Source of the DNA: Oscillospiraceae bacterium
GTDB taxonomy: Bacteria; Bacillota; Clostridia; Oscillospirales; Oscillospiraceae
NCBI GenBank assembly: GCA_910575815.1
Contig: CAJTFN010000010.1
Span: 124,001-188,000, forward strand
DNA: 64,000 nt
Direction: 5' to 3'
Positions 31,147-45,221 of the stretch are shown one piece after another. The notes below the pieces were generated by a model. That model ran no database searches, was not told the origin of the DNA, and saw only the letters and a list, made by a program, of their open reading frames with translations. Every line of letters starts with the position of its first letter. Position 1 is the stretch's first letter. The position numbers and the translations under genes were made by a program.

Positions 31147-33060
31147 ATGAATGCTCATAACAGGCAAGATGCCCACAGAGACATCGACCACATTTTCAAG
31201 GATTTACTCCCCTTTCAGGGGATGCCGGAGCGCCCAGAACAAATTGTCCTGAGCCACCGGATGCTGGAGGTTATGCAGGACAGCGGTATCGCCCTCTGCG
31301 ACGCCGGAACCGGCATCGGCAAGACCTATGCCTATCTGGTGGCCGGAACCGTGTTCCACGGTCTGCGGCCCTCCCGGCCCATCTTGATTTCCACCTCCAG
31401 CATCGCCTTGCAGAAGGCTGTGCGGGATGAATACCTGCCCTTCCTTTCCGCCGTCCTTACGGCGGACGGCATGATATCCGAACCCATCCGGGCGGTGATC
31501 CGCAAGGGCAAGTCCCACTACGTCTGCGACCAGCGGCTGGAACGGCGGCTGGGCCAGTTAGACCTCAGCAAGAAAAACTGGAGGGCGGGAAACGCCCTGC
31601 TCTCCCTGCGAGAGAAGCTGGACTTGGACGAAGCGCCCCGCCTCAGCGGTTATGACCGGGAGCGGGTCTGTGTTCCAGGAGTCTGCGACTGTCAGCGGGA
31701 GGACTGCCGGTATCACGCATTTTTGGATAACTGCGACGCTGGGCAATACCCCTTCCAAATCTGCAACCATAATCTCCTGCTGGCGGACGCCATCCACCGG
31801 GGGACAGGCCGTCAGCCCATCCTGCCGGACAGCCTCGCCATTATCATCGACGAAGCTCATAAGCTGCCGGAAACCGCCCGGCAGATGTTCGGCGTTACTC
31901 TCCGGGCCGAGGATATTCAGGGCCTCATCCATGACCTGCGGCGGGAAAAGTACCTGCTGGCGGCGGACGCCCTGGCAGAAACTTCTCGCCTCTTCCTTCG
32001 GAAGCTGGAGCGGCCCCACAACCCGGACCGGCGCTTTTCCGAATACGCCCGTCTGCTGGTAGCCCCTAATCGGGCACTGACCGTGGTCCGAAAGCAGGTC
32101 AATCCCCTACTCTCCACCTCTACCCGCAGACGCTTGGACAAGCTGGCCTCGACGATGACCCTGTTCAGTGAAGGCCGCCCGGATATGGTGTTTTATTTGG
32201 CGGAGGACGCCTGTGACACCGTTATGCTCTGCGCCACGGTAGCGGACCTGACCGCCCAGCTCCAGAGCACCCTCTGGAACCAGCCCAGGCCCATCATCCT
32301 CACCTCCGGCACTCTCGCTGTGGGCAGCGATTTTCGCCGCTTCCGGGAGGAAGCCGGGTTGCTGGAGGACAGACGGGTAACGGAGTCTGTCTCGCTCTCC
32401 CCGTTCGATTACCGGGAAAACTGCCTGCTGTATGTGCCGCGGTTTCCTCCTGGACAGAGGGACGAAGTATACTATGACAAACTTGCCGACGAGATTGCCC
32501 TGCTGCTGGAAGCAGCCTGCGGCCATGCCCTGGTGCTCTTCACCTCCTATGCCGCCATGTCCGCCGTAAAAGAACGGCTGACGGCAAAGGACCTTCTCTG
32601 GCCCCTGTTCACCCTGGGCCGGAACGCAGGGCATACCACAGAGCAGTTCAAGGCCAGCCCCGGGAGCGTTCTGCTGGCCGCCGGGGCCGCCTGGGAGGGA
32701 TTCGACTTCCCAGGCGACTGCGTGTCCCTGCTGGTGATCCCTCGCCTGCCCTTCGCCCGCCCGGACGCCCTGAAAGAAAAAGAGCGGGAGAGCTTTCCAA
32801 ACCTCCACTCCTTTATCCGGGACATCGTCGTGCCGGAGATGCAGATCAAGCTGAAGCAGGGCTTCGGCAGGGCCATCCGCACTGAAACGGACACCTGCGT
32901 CGTGGCCATCCTGGACGAGCGGTCTGTCCCTGGACAGCGTTACTTTGAGGATGTAAAAGCCGCACTGCCGGACATGCGGGTCACGGGCAACCTCCAGGAG
33001 GTGGAGGCGTTCATCCGCAGCGTGAAAGGTCCGGACTACTTTCAGGAGGATAGCAGATGA
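31147..33060 (+). CDS. DinG/XPD-like ATP-dependent helicase of the ICE
   Basis: 637 residues from ATG 31147 behind AAAGGAAC. Walker A is DAGTGIGKTYAYL (about residues 50-62) and the DEAH box is IIIDEAHKL (about 229-237). Four Cys between them (CVPGVCDCQREDCRYHAF) fit the Fe-S cluster of the XPD/DinG group, and the C-terminal QGFGRAIRTETD is motif VI. The family unwinds DNA 5' to 3'. In an ICE it likely assists replication or transfer of the excised element. It precedes excisionase and integrase. Confidence 0.93.
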   Translation: MNAHNRQDAHRDIDHIFKDLLPFQGMPERPEQIVLSHRMLEVMQDSGIALCDAGTGIGKTYAYLVAGTVFHGLRPSRPILISTSSIALQKAVRDEYLPFLSAVLTADGMISEPIRAVIRKGKSHYVCDQRLERRLGQLDLSKKNWRAGNALLSLREKLDLDEAPRLSGYDRERVCVPGVCDCQREDCRYHAFLDNCDAGQYPFQICNHNLLLADAIHRGTGRQPILPDSLAIIIDEAHKLPETARQMFGVTLRAEDIQGLIHDLRREKYLLAADALAETSRLFLRKLERPHNPDRRFSEYARLLVAPNRALTVVRKQVNPLLSTSTRRRLDKLASTMTLFSEGRPDMVFYLAEDACDTVMLCATVADLTAQLQSTLWNQPRPIILTSGTLAVGSDFRRFREEAGLLEDRRVTESVSLSPFDYRENCLLYVPRFPPGQRDEVYYDKLADEIALLLEAACGHALVLFTSYAAMSAVKERLTAKDLLWPLFTLGRNAGHTTEQFKASPGSVLLAAGAAWEGFDFPGDCVSLLVIPRLPFARPDALKEKERESFPNLHSFIRDIVVPEMQIKLKQGFGRAIRTETDTCVVAILDERSVPGQRYFEDVKAALPDMRVTGNLQEVEAFIRSVKGPDYFQEDSR

Positions 33061-33103
33061 TCGGCGTAAAGAAGGATGCCTGTTTTCGGAAGGGGTACAT
33101 AGT

Positions 33104-33340
33104 ATGACGACTAAATTTGAATCCTGTGGCGGTATTGACAGTCTGCCAGAATTCTGCACTCCCGCTGACCTTTCTTTGATTCTGCCAATATCCAGAGCAA
33201 CGTTGTATCGCATGGCAGAACAAAAACGGATTCCCTCACTCCGGATTGGGCGGCGTGTCATTATCCCGCGAGAAACCCTCAAAAAATGGATTGAGCAGGA
33301 ATGTGGAATTCCAGGAAATGCTTCGATGGGAGTGATATAG
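33104..33340 (+). CDS. xis: Excisionase (MerR-like helix-turn-helix)
   Basis: 78 residues from ATG 33104. FCTPADLSLILPISRATLYRMAEQKRIPSLRIGRRVIIPRETLKKWIEQ is the winged helix-turn-helix typical of Tn916-type excisionases (helix_turn_helix_17). It ends 1 nt before the integrase start, so the two are translated together. It should direct integrase to excise rather than integrate the ICE. Confidence 0.92.
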   Translation: MTTKFESCGGIDSLPEFCTPADLSLILPISRATLYRMAEQKRIPSLRIGRRVIIPRETLKKWIEQECGIPGNASMGVI

Positions 33341-33341
33341 C

Positions 33342-34559
33342 TTGGCAAGACGTACAAAAGGAGAGGGCAGCCTCTATCAAGCGGCGGATAAAAGCTGGGT
33401 GTTTCAATACAGGGTAGATGGTCAGCGCAAAACAAAGCGATTCAAAAAGAAATCGGACGCCAAGGCGTTTCAGGAAGCTCTTTCTGCCCAGATGACTGGC
33501 GAACAAAATTCACTGGGACAGAGCTCTGCCGTGATAACGATGGGCGAGTGGATGGACCGCTGGCTGGAGAGCTACGCCAAGCCGACCGTGAAGCTGTCGA
33601 CCTTTTGCAGTTACGAGCAGCTTACCCGCAGCCATATCAAACCTCAAATCGGATCACTCTATTTGAACACTCTGCGGGTAGATGACCTGCAGGACTTTTT
33701 CAACGAGCGCAGAGAGCATGGAAACGTCAAAGCGGAAGGCGGCCTTTCGCCCAAGACGCTGACCAATCTGCGAAACCTCCTGCACCTGGCTTTGGATCAG
33801 GCTGTCAAGAACAAACTGTTGAAGGAAAATCCGATAGAAGGGGTCAGACTTCCTAAAAACGTACAACGTGAAATGCGTGTGTTGAGCCGGGACGAGCAGG
33901 ACCGGCTGATCAAAGCGGCGCGGCAGGCTCCAGAGCCTGCCGCGTTTGGCATTATATTCGATTTGTTTACCGGCCTGCGGCTGGGGGAGCTGTGCGGCTT
34001 ACGATGGCAGAACGTGGATATGGAGCAGGGAATTTTTCGGGTCTGCGAAACGCGGAACCGGCTTCCCAACCACGATGACTCCATCGCGGCGTCCACCAGC
34101 GTCAAAACGGTTTCCTCGACCAAGACGGACCACTCCCGAAGGACAGTTTACCTGCTGGATGAGCTTTTGGAAGATTTGGCATATTACAAAGAGATCCAAG
34201 ACTCCATCACTGCCGAGTACTCAGGCTATAATCGGGAGGGCTATGTGTTCTGCCAGGAAAACGGACAGCCCTACGAACCCCGCACCTACCAGGACCTTTT
34301 CAAGCGCTGTGTGCGGCAGGCGGGAATCAAGGACGCTAATTTTCATGCGCTCCGTCACACCTTCGCCACACGATCCCTGGAAGCGGGGATGGACGTGGTG
34401 ACACTCTCCCGGTTGCTGGGCCACGCCAATCCGTCGATCACGATGGACAAGTACGGCCACGCCCTGGACGACCACAAGCGGGCCAGCGTTGGAAAGCTGG
34501 GCGGAATCTACGCCGGAGCAAAGAAAACACCTGCCGCAAAGAAAAGGGACGAGCGCTGA
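33342..34559 (+). CDS. int: ICE tyrosine integrase (Tn916 family)
   Basis: 405 residues from TTG 33342, with GGGAGTGA upstream. An N-terminal AP2-like arm-binding domain (KGEGSLYQAADKSWVFQYRVDGQRKTKRF), a SAM-like core-binding domain (about 65-155) and the catalytic domain with Arg in FTGLRLGELCGLRW (about 212), His-x-x-Arg in FHALRHTFATRS (about 335), His in LLGHAN and nucleophile Tyr in MDKYGH (about 371) are all present. It is intact and ends 145 bp before the tRNA-fMet 3' end, the likely attachment site. Confidence 0.95.
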   Translation: MARRTKGEGSLYQAADKSWVFQYRVDGQRKTKRFKKKSDAKAFQEALSAQMTGEQNSLGQSSAVITMGEWMDRWLESYAKPTVKLSTFCSYEQLTRSHIKPQIGSLYLNTLRVDDLQDFFNERREHGNVKAEGGLSPKTLTNLRNLLHLALDQAVKNKLLKENPIEGVRLPKNVQREMRVLSRDEQDRLIKAARQAPEPAAFGIIFDLFTGLRLGELCGLRWQNVDMEQGIFRVCETRNRLPNHDDSIAASTSVKTVSSTKTDHSRRTVYLLDELLEDLAYYKEIQDSITAEYSGYNREGYVFCQENGQPYEPRTYQDLFKRCVRQAGIKDANFHALRHTFATRSLEAGMDVVTLSRLLGHANPSITMDKYGHALDDHKRASVGKLGGIYAGAKKTPAAKKRDER

Positions 34560-34602
34560 AGTGGTTTGCGGCGGGGTTGACCGGATAGACATCAGCGATT
34601 CG

Positions 34603-34641
34603 GAGCAAAATCCAAAATAAGCATCAGATAAGCATCAGTGA
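34603..34641. repeat. Short direct repeats near the ICE end, possible integrase arm sites
   Basis: AAGCATCAG occurs twice in tandem (34619-34639, 11-bp period), with a related ACATCAG about 30 bp upstream. Tn916-type integrases bind such direct repeats near element ends. Confidence 0.4.
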
Positions 34642-34668
34642 AAAATGGCCCGTAACTTTTTTGATGGA

Positions 34669-34703
34669 AAAACCGCCGATTTTTCACAAAATCGGCGGTT
34701 TTC
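34669..34703. terminator. Bidirectional terminator between integrase and tRNA genes
   Basis: AAAACCGCCGATTTT pairs with AAAATCGGCGGTTTT around a short loop. It ends right at the tRNA 3' terminus and would stop both the integrase transcript and the minus-strand tRNA transcript. Confidence 0.85.
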
Positions 34704-34779
<76 letters not shown>

Positions 34780-34792
34780 ATATTTCGTTTTG

Positions 34793-34880
34793 TGGTGCCG
34801 GTGACCGGACTCGAACCGGTACAGTATTGCTACCGGGAGATTTTAAGTCTCCTGTGTCTACCAATTCCACCACACCGGCA
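34793..34880 (-). tRNA. tRNA-Leu (TAA)
   Basis: Class II tRNA with long variable arm, anticodon TAA, acceptor stem TGCCGGT/ACCGGCA and encoded CCA. It lies 13 nt upstream of tRNA-fMet in the same transcript. Confidence 0.95.
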
Positions 34881-35277
34881 GCTTGTCGGCAATGATTAGA
34901 ATACCACAAGCCTATGGCGCTTGTCAAGTGGTATTATTAAAAAATCAAAATATTTTTGAAAAGTATCGTTCAAGCTGGAAAATGAGGAAAGAGAGAAGCG
35001 CAGGAGCACAGCGTCACGGTCTTACAGATTCTAAAATAGCCCGATCCTAGTGGCCCCGTGGGAATGGAACCACAGAAGGTCCCTCTGCAAGGTTCAATCT
35101 CCCAGCCGGATTACAAAAGCGGAAAGTCTTCCGCCTATGGCCACACTGTGGTTCGGAGATCGCTTCGATTCCAAATGCCCGCATAAAATACAAAAACCGC
35201 TCTTGTCAAACGTTGTCGAAGATGCTAGAATATTATAAATGTTCTATCTTTCCGTTGGGCGGATTGGGGGCTTCTTT
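34881..35277. other. Intergenic region upstream of the tRNA genes
   Basis: It carries the tRNA promoter at 34898-34927. The remaining about 350 bp show no gene, repeat or RNA I can support; composition is mixed. Confidence 0.5.
34898..34927 (-). promoter_or_regulatory. Promoter of the tRNA-Leu/tRNA-fMet operon
   Basis: Minus strand TTGACA (34927-34922), 18 nt, TATTCT (34903-34898), about 17 nt before the mature tRNA-Leu 5' end. Confidence 0.7.
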
Positions 35278-36560
35278 ATGAAAAAACTGTGGCTATATGA
35301 GGATTCCTGCTCCTTCTGCCCCCGTTAAGGCTCTGGAATCCACCCCTCCGGGCAGGTGGTGGCCCGGGCCTTGGGTCAGATGGGGTACACGGAGGAAGAT
35401 GACGAGTACACAATCTTTGGCCAGTGCTATGGCTACCCTAATGGCTTCTGGCGCAATATGTTTGTCTCCTGGTGCGCCGACGAGGCCGGCATCTCCAAAG
35501 AGGCGTTTCTCTGTTCTGTCAACTGCGCCCGGCAGGTCCGGTCCTTTACCGCCCTTGGACGCTGCTAGCCCAGCGCTGACCGGATCGGCGCCTATGTCCC
35601 TCTACAGGGTAACCTGGCCTTTTTTCACGATCTCAAAACCGGCCGGATTCACTACAGTGGTCTGGTGTTATACACGGAGAACGGCCGCCTCTTTACAATT
35701 GAGGATAACGCCTTGACGGATCGGCAGGGTTGCCCCGCACCGAGGTTTCCGAGGCCCGGATTCCTGAGATTGAACCCAACGACTATGTCACCATGAACCA
35801 TTACGATCTGGAGGACCCGCCTCCACGGTTACGCCATTTCCGCCTACGCCAGCCGGGAGCCTCTGGTATTGGAGGGCTTTGTGGATTTGGGACGTTACGC
35901 CTCCGCCCGGGAGGTGGTTGAAAGTGTGGCCGTCGCCGGGCTGATTTCGACCACCAGCAGTCACAGCTTCTTTTCCAGAGCCGGAATGACGCGGGGCGCG
36001 ATTCTGAAAGTGGCTATGAACCTCTGCGGTCCCGGCGGCTGGAAGGAGGGGACGCCTGCCTTTGACGATGTGCCGCCGGAAAGTCCCTGCTCCATTTCCG
36101 TGATGGCCGTTCACTCCGCCGGGTTCCTTCCGGAGACCGGGGAGAATCCATTTTACCCGGAGCGCTGGATTTCCGGCGAGGACGTTCAGCGGATCCTCTC
36201 CGGCATACTGAGCCGCCTGGGGCCGGAGGACCGGGAGTTTTCCTTCACCCCGGGGACCTCTCTCCGATTCTCGCGCCCTACACCGCCCGGGGTGACCTGG
36301 CCCTGTACGACCTCTGCGGGAAGATTCCCCTGGAGACGGAGACCTTCGCCGGGTTCCTGCCCCTATGGGGCAGGGCCCTGAACGGGGCTGCCCGAATGGC
36401 GGACGGGGCGTACTGTGTGCCCATGGGGTCCCTGCTGTTCCGCTTCCCGAAGCTGACGGCTCTGGCGGCGGAGCCGGTTTGTCGAAGTGACGGGACACGA
36501 GGGGAACCGGGGCCGTATGGCGGCAAAAGGCCGCCCGGACAAGGCTCGATGGCTGTGAAT
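35278..36560 (+). pseudogene. Decayed CHAP-amidase/SLH-like surface protein gene
   Basis: Pieces of one protein appear in successive frames. The first reads GQVVARALGQMGYTEEDDEYTIFGQCYGYPNGF (written here only in part) with an FVSWCADEAGI segment typical of CHAP-like amidases. An in-frame TAG at 35566-35568 interrupts it. Frame changes follow near 35725, 35817 and 36260. Later pieces (GFVDLGRYASAREVV, RWISGEDVQRILSGIL, PLWGRALNGAARMADG) resemble degenerate SLH repeats. An ATG at 35278 runs only 16 codons. It lies between the tRNA cluster and rpoB, and a terminator follows at 36577. Confidence 0.75.
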
Positions 36561-36576
36561 CCAAACAATATAAAAA

Positions 36577-36612
36577 ACCGGCCCACGGGAAGCGTTCCTG
36601 TGAGCCGGTTTT
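36577..36612 (+). terminator. Intrinsic terminator after the pseudogene
   Basis: AAAACCGGC pairs with GCCGGTTTT with an inner GGGAA/TTCC stem and a T-rich tail. Confidence 0.75.
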
Positions 36613-36800
36613 ATTGCCGGAAAGGGGAGGGAAGCTCCTGACAATGCGTTCAAGCTTGGAGAAAATTCCATGTGGGAGCGAAGCTGCGGGTTCGTTTTCT
36701 TCGCCGGGGCAGTGTTTCCCGCGATTTCCGCGCATGATCAGGGCGCGAGCCTCTTTTTCATCGGTTTTGGCTGGAAAATATAAAAAGAGGCAAAAGCCCC

Positions 36801-36829
36801 TTGACAAAACAGCGTTTCCATGGTAAAAT
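36801..36829 (+). promoter_or_regulatory. Promoter of rpoB-rpoC
   Basis: TTGACA (36801-36806), 17 nt, TAAAAT (36824-36829). Near-consensus sigma-A promoter directly upstream of rpoB. Confidence 0.8.
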
Positions 36830-36844
36830 TAAGCACTTATCGTT

Positions 36845-36865
36845 AACGGGTGTCAAACACCCGTT
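36845..36865 (+). promoter_or_regulatory. Leader hairpin of the rpoBC transcript
   Basis: AACGGGTG pairs with CACCCGTT around a 5-nt loop, starting about 9 nt after the expected transcription start. It may stabilise the transcript or act in autoregulation of rpoBC. Confidence 0.55.
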
Positions 36866-37070
36866 TCCATACTTTAAGCTCAGTTTAGCACATTTCCCAG
36901 AAGAATGCAAGAGCAGGGCGAAGGGTTTTTAACAACGGAGCCCCGCGTGTCAGAATTTCCGCCGCCTTCGGGCGGCCAGCGCAGCCGGAGAGCGCGGCCT
37001 CTCCCGTCGTTTCCTGAAATTTGCCTCTCCTGCCGGACAGTGCGGGGGCGGAAGAAAGGTGAATGTGAAG

Positions 37071-40000
37071 ATGGCAAAAGACAAGTATTACGGCAAAACC
37101 CTTCGCAAAAACTTCGCCCGGTACGAAGAAGTCGTGCCTATGCCCAACCTTCTGGAGATTCAGAAGACCTCCTACCAGGAGTTCCTGGACACCGGCCTCA
37201 GGGAGGTTTTCGCCGATGTGGGCGCGATTGCCGACTATCAGGGCAACCTGGAGCTGACCTTCATCGACTACAAAATGGACGAGAAGCCCAAGTATGACGT
37301 GGAGGAGTGCAAGGCCCGGGACGCCACCTATGCCGCCCCACTGAAGGTCAAGGTCCGCCTGCGGAACAAGGAGACCGAGGAGATTAAGGAGCAGGAGATC
37401 TTTATGGGGGACTTTCCCCTGATGACCCACTCCGGCACGTTTGTCATCAACGGCGCGGAGCGGGTGGTGGTCTCCCAGATCGTCCGGTCCCCCGGCGTGT
37501 ATTATGGCCATGAGCTGGACATCAAGACGGACCTCCCCATTCTCACCTCTCAGGTCATTCCCCAGCGGGGCGCCTGGCTGGAGTATGAGACCGACGCCAA
37601 TGAGCTCTTCTGGGTCCGGATCGACAAGAACCGGAAAATCCCCGTCACCTGCCTTCTCCGGGCGATTGGCCTGAAATCCGACCAGGAAATCCTGGACCTC
37701 TTTGGCGGCGACCCCCGGATTGTGGCCACTTTGGAGAAGGACCCCTGCAAGAGCTACGAGGATGCCATGCTGGAGATTTACCGCCGCCTTCGTCCCGGCG
37801 AGCCCCCCACGGTGGAGGCCTCCGAGACCCTGGTGAACGGGCTGTTCTTCGACCCCCGGCGGTATGACCTCTCGGTGGTGGGACGGTATAAGTTCAACAA
37901 AAAGCTCTCCCTCTGGCAGCGGGTGACCGGGAGGAAGCTGGCCCAGCCCGTGGCCCATCCCGCCACCGGCGAGCTCCTCTTTGAGGCCGGGGCCCTGCTG
38001 AGCAAGGAGGACGCCCGGATGCTGGACGCCGTTGGCGTCAGCGATGTTTTGATCGACGTGGAGGGCGAGCCCTTGCGGGTCACCTCCAACGGCATGTGCG
38101 ACATGAGCTGCTATGTGGACTTTGACCCCCTGGAGAAGTGCGGCATCAAGGAGCGGGTCCGCTTTGACGTGCTCCAGGAGCTCTTGAGCCAATACGGCGA
38201 CCAGGAGGAGCTCATCGACCAGATTCTCCTCCGGAAGGATAAGCTGGTTCCCAAGCACATCATCGTGGACGACATTCTCACATCTATCAACTATATGAAC
38301 GGCCTGGCCCGGGGCATCTCCGTGAAGGACGATATCGACCACCTGGGCAACCGCCGCCTGCGCTGCGTGGGCGAGCTGCTCCAAAACCAGTTCCGCATCG
38401 GCTTCAGCCGCATGGAGCGGGTCATCCGGGAGCGCATGACCATCCAGGACATGGACATCGTCACCCCCCAGAGCCTCATCAACATTCGCCCCGTCACCGC
38501 CGCCATCAAGGAGTTCTTCGGCTCCAGCCCCCTGAGCCAGTTCATGGACCAGACCAACCCCCTGGCGGAGCTGACCCACAAGCGCCGCCTCTCCGCCCTG
38601 GGCCCCGGCGGCCTGAGCCGGGAGCGGGCGAACATGGAGGTCCGGGACGTTCACTACAGCCACTATGGCCGCATGTGCCCCATTGAGACTCCCGAAGGCC
38701 CGAACATCGGCCTGATCTCCTATCTGGCCACCTACGCCCGGATCAACGAGTACGGTTTCATCGAGTCTCCCTACCGGGCCGTGGACAAGGAGACCGGCAG
38801 GGTTGCCAATGAGATCACCTATATGACTGCCGACGAGGAGGACAACTACATCGTCGGCCAGGCCGCCGAGCCCGTGGACGAGAACGGCTGCCTTATCAAC
38901 GCCCGTATTACCGGGCGGCACCGGGACGAGATCGTGGACGTGGACCGGGAGATGATCGACTTCATCGACGTCTCTCCCCGGATGATGGTCTCCATCGCCA
39001 CCGCCATGATTCCCTTCCTCCCCAACGACGACGCCAACCGGGCCCTCATGGGCGCGAACATGCAGCGCCAGGCCGTGCCGCTGCTGCGGCCCGAGGCTCC
39101 CATCGTGGGCACCGGCATGGAGCATAAAATCTGCATCGACTCCGAAATCGTGGTGCTGGCCGAGGGCGACGGCGTGGTAACCGCCGTGGATGCCCGGCAC
39201 ATCACCGTCAAATATGACCGGGGGGACACCAAGGACTATAAGCTGGTGAAGTTCCTCCGCTCCAACCATACCACCTGCATCAATCAGCGGCCCATCGTGG
39301 AAGTGGGCGAGCGGGTCCACGGGCGGAGCGTGGGCCCTGACGGACAGGTCATCGACCCCACCGTCCTGGCCGACGGTCCCGCCACCGATCAGGGCGAGAT
39401 CGCCCTGGGCCGGAATATCCTGGTGGGCTTCATGACCTGGGAGGGCTATAACTACGAGGACGCCGTCCTTCTGAACGAGCGCCTGGTCCGGGAGGACCTG
39501 TATACCTCCATCCACATCGAGGAATTTGAAATCGACGCCCGGGACACCAAGCTGGGCCCCGAGGAGATCACCCGGGACATTCCCAACGTGGGCGAGGACG
39601 CCATGAAGGACCTGGACGAGAACGGCATCATCCGCGTGGGCGCGGAGGTCAAGGCCGGGGACATCCTGGTGGGCAAGGTTACCCCCAAGGGCGAGACGGA
39701 TTTGACCGCCGAGGAGCGCCTCCTCCGGGCCATCTTCGGCGAGAAGGCGAGAGAGGTCCGGGATACCTCCTTGAAGGTTCCCCACGGCGAGAGCGGCATC
39801 GTTCTGGACACCAAGGTGTTCACCCGGGAGGGCGGCGACGAGCTGGGCCCCGGCGTGAACATGGTGGTCCGGGTCTACATCGCCCAGCGCCGGAAGATTC
39901 AGGTGGGCGACAAGATGGCCGGACGCCACGGCAACAAGGGCGTGGTCTCCCGGGTTCTGCCCCAGGAGGATATGCCCTTCCTGCCCGACGGCACGCCTCT

Positions 40001-40784
40001 GGACATCGTGCTGAATCCCCTGGGCGTGCCCAGCCGTATGAACATCGGCCAGGTTCTGGAGGTCCATTTGGGCTACGCGGCCCACGCTCTGGGCTGCAAG
40101 GTGGCCACCCCCATCTTTGACGGCGCCCGGGAGGAGGACATCCAGGCCATGCTGTCCGAGGCCGGCCTGAGCCCCGACGGAAAGAGCGTCCTTTACGACG
40201 GCCGTACCGGCGAGCCCTTCGACAACAAGGTCACGGTGGGCTACGTCTACTTCCTGAAGCTCCACCATCTGGTGGACGACAAGATCCACGCCCGCTCCAC
40301 CGGCCCCTACTCCCTGGTCACCCAGCAGCCTCTGGGCGGCAAGGCCCAGTTTGGCGGCCAGCGCTTCGGCGAGATGGAGGTCTGGGCCCTGGAGGCCTAC
40401 GGCGCGGCCTATACCCTCCAGGAGATTCTCACCGTGAAGTCCGACGACGTGACGGGCCGTGTCCGGACCTACGAGGCCATCGTCAAGGGCCACAACGTGC
40501 CTCAGCCCGGCGTGCCCGAGTCCTTCAAGGTGCTGGTGAAGGAGCTCCAGTCCCTGTGCCTGGACATTCAGGTGCTGGACGCCGCGGGGAACCCCATCGA
40601 GCTCCGGGAGGACGAGGACGCCATGGACACCTTCAACCTCGCCCGGATGGACGCCGACGACGAGCGGGCCCGCAGCACCTATACCGAAGACGAGTTCCAG
40701 GAGTCCGGCTATGACATTGAGGACGCCCCCGAGGACGCGGGCGCGGACATTGACGCCGGTTTTGACGACGTGGACGACGAATGA
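37071..40784 (+). CDS. rpoB: RNA polymerase beta subunit
   Basis: 1237 residues from ATG 37071; AAAGGTGA lies 8 nt upstream, whereas the GTG at 37059 overlaps that site. The beta-subunit landmarks are present: [15 protein letters not shown] at the N-terminus, the rifampicin region around [25 protein letters not shown] (Asp, His and Arg positions are the sensitive type), and the C-terminal [24 protein letters not shown] clamp region. It is transcribed from its own promoter, without rplJ-rplL immediately upstream in this window, and is followed by rpoC after 55 nt. Confidence 0.98.
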   Translation: MAKDKYYGKTLRKNFARYEEVVPMPNLLEIQKTSYQEFLDTGLREVFADVGAIADYQGNLELTFIDYKMDEKPKYDVEECKARDATYAAPLKVKVRLRNKETEEIKEQEIFMGDFPLMTHSGTFVINGAERVVVSQIVRSPGVYYGHELDIKTDLPILTSQVIPQRGAWLEYETDANELFWVRIDKNRKIPVTCLLRAIGLKSDQEILDLFGGDPRIVATLEKDPCKSYEDAMLEIYRRLRPGEPPTVEASETLVNGLFFDPRRYDLSVVGRYKFNKKLSLWQRVTGRKLAQPVAHPATGELLFEAGALLSKEDARMLDAVGVSDVLIDVEGEPLRVTSNGMCDMSCYVDFDPLEKCGIKERVRFDVLQELLSQYGDQEELIDQILLRKDKLVPKHIIVDDILTSINYMNGLARGISVKDDIDHLGNRRLRCVGELLQNQFRIGFSRMERVIRERMTIQDMDIVTPQSLINIRPVTAAIKEFFGSSPLSQFMDQTNPLAELTHKRRLSALGPGGLSRERANMEVRDVHYSHYGRMCPIETPEGPNIGLISYLATYARINEYGFIESPYRAVDKETGRVANEITYMTADEEDNYIVGQAAEPVDENGCLINARITGRHRDEIVDVDREMIDFIDVSPRMMVSIATAMIPFLPNDDANRALMGANMQRQAVPLLRPEAPIVGTGMEHKICIDSEIVVLAEGDGVVTAVDARHITVKYDRGDTKDYKLVKFLRSNHTTCINQRPIVEVGERVHGRSVGPDGQVIDPTVLADGPATDQGEIALGRNILVGFMTWEGYNYEDAVLLNERLVREDLYTSIHIEEFEIDARDTKLGPEEITRDIPNVGEDAMKDLDENGIIRVGAEVKAGDILVGKVTPKGETDLTAEERLLRAIFGEKAREVRDTSLKVPHGESGIVLDTKVFTREGGDELGPGVNMVVRVYIAQRRKIQVGDKMAGRHGNKGVVSRVLPQEDMPFLPDGTPLDIVLNPLGVPSRMNIGQVLEVHLGYAAHALGCKVATPIFDGAREEDIQAMLSEAGLSPDGKSVLYDGRTGEPFDNKVTVGYVYFLKLHHLVDDKIHARSTGPYSLVTQQPLGGKAQFGGQRFGEMEVWALEAYGAAYTLQEILTVKSDDVTGRVRTYEAIVKGHNVPQPGVPESFKVLVKELQSLCLDIQVLDAAGNPIELREDEDAMDTFNLARMDADDERARSTYTEDEFQESGYDIEDAPEDAGADIDAGFDDVDDE

Positions 40785-40839
40785 TGCGTTCGTACACGAT
40801 ATCCGTTATATCCGGAGCATTGAAGGAGGAACGCGCAAT

Positions 40840-44664
<3,825 letters not shown>

Positions 44665-44667
44665 ACC

Positions 44668-44705
44668 AAAAACCCAGGGCCCCGGAAGGGGCCCTGGGTT
44701 TTTAA
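44668..44705 (+). terminator. Intrinsic terminator after rpoC
   Basis: AACCCAGGGCCCC pairs with GGGGCCCTGGGTT around GGAA, followed by TTTTT. Confidence 0.95.
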
Positions 44706-45221
44706 TGGAAATAGGCAAACAAAATTCTTTTCGGCAGGAATTCCGGTAGTCCCACAAGAAGGGGAAACATTCTGCCGATAGAAGCGCAGATGAAGCATGA
44801 CGGTTGCGGGAGCCGGGCCGCCGAGCACCCGCAAGGGGTACGCCGCCGTAAGCGGCAAAGCCGCCAACGGCGGACGCAGGGCGGCGGCCCTACGGGTGTT
44901 CAATCGATAGAAACGCAGATGAGGAGAACAGAATCCAAGCCGATTCGATGACCAGGCCAGCGACAGCGGAAAGAGGAATACGCCAAGTCGACAAGCACCA
45001 GCCCCCGTTTAACTACGCCGCGTGAGAAGTCATTCCTGTCTTCATCCAGTCATTCAGGCGCGCCCCCGTATCGTAACCCCCGTACTTCTTTTTCTCTTTT
45101 GGACCGTGCACGGCCCGTTTTCTCTTTTTCTTCTGGAAGAAAAAGAGAAAATGGGGGGTGCAAAGCACCAGCCATCTTCATGGCTGAAATCCCCCCGCCC
45201 GTAAGGGCGAGAACCAGGCCC
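44706..45221. other. Repeat-rich non-coding region between rpoC and comM
   Basis: Two direct copies of CGATAGAA(G/A)CGCAGATGA (about 44776-44793 and 44905-44922) flank a GC-rich palindromic block (GCCGCCGTAAGCGGC and similar). A perfect 16-bp inverted repeat with a 2-nt spacer lies at 45118-45151 (TTTTCTCTTTTTCTTC and complement), with a near copy of one arm at 45085-45100. It looks like REP-type or small mobile repeat debris; no gene is supported. Confidence 0.55.

Larger units (their letters stand above)
36613..37070 (+). other. rpoB leader region
   Basis: No gene is supported. It contains the rpoB promoter (36801-36829), a leader hairpin (36845-36865) and then about 200 bp of untranslated leader ending in GAAAGGTGA before the rpoB ATG. 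Confidence 0.6.
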
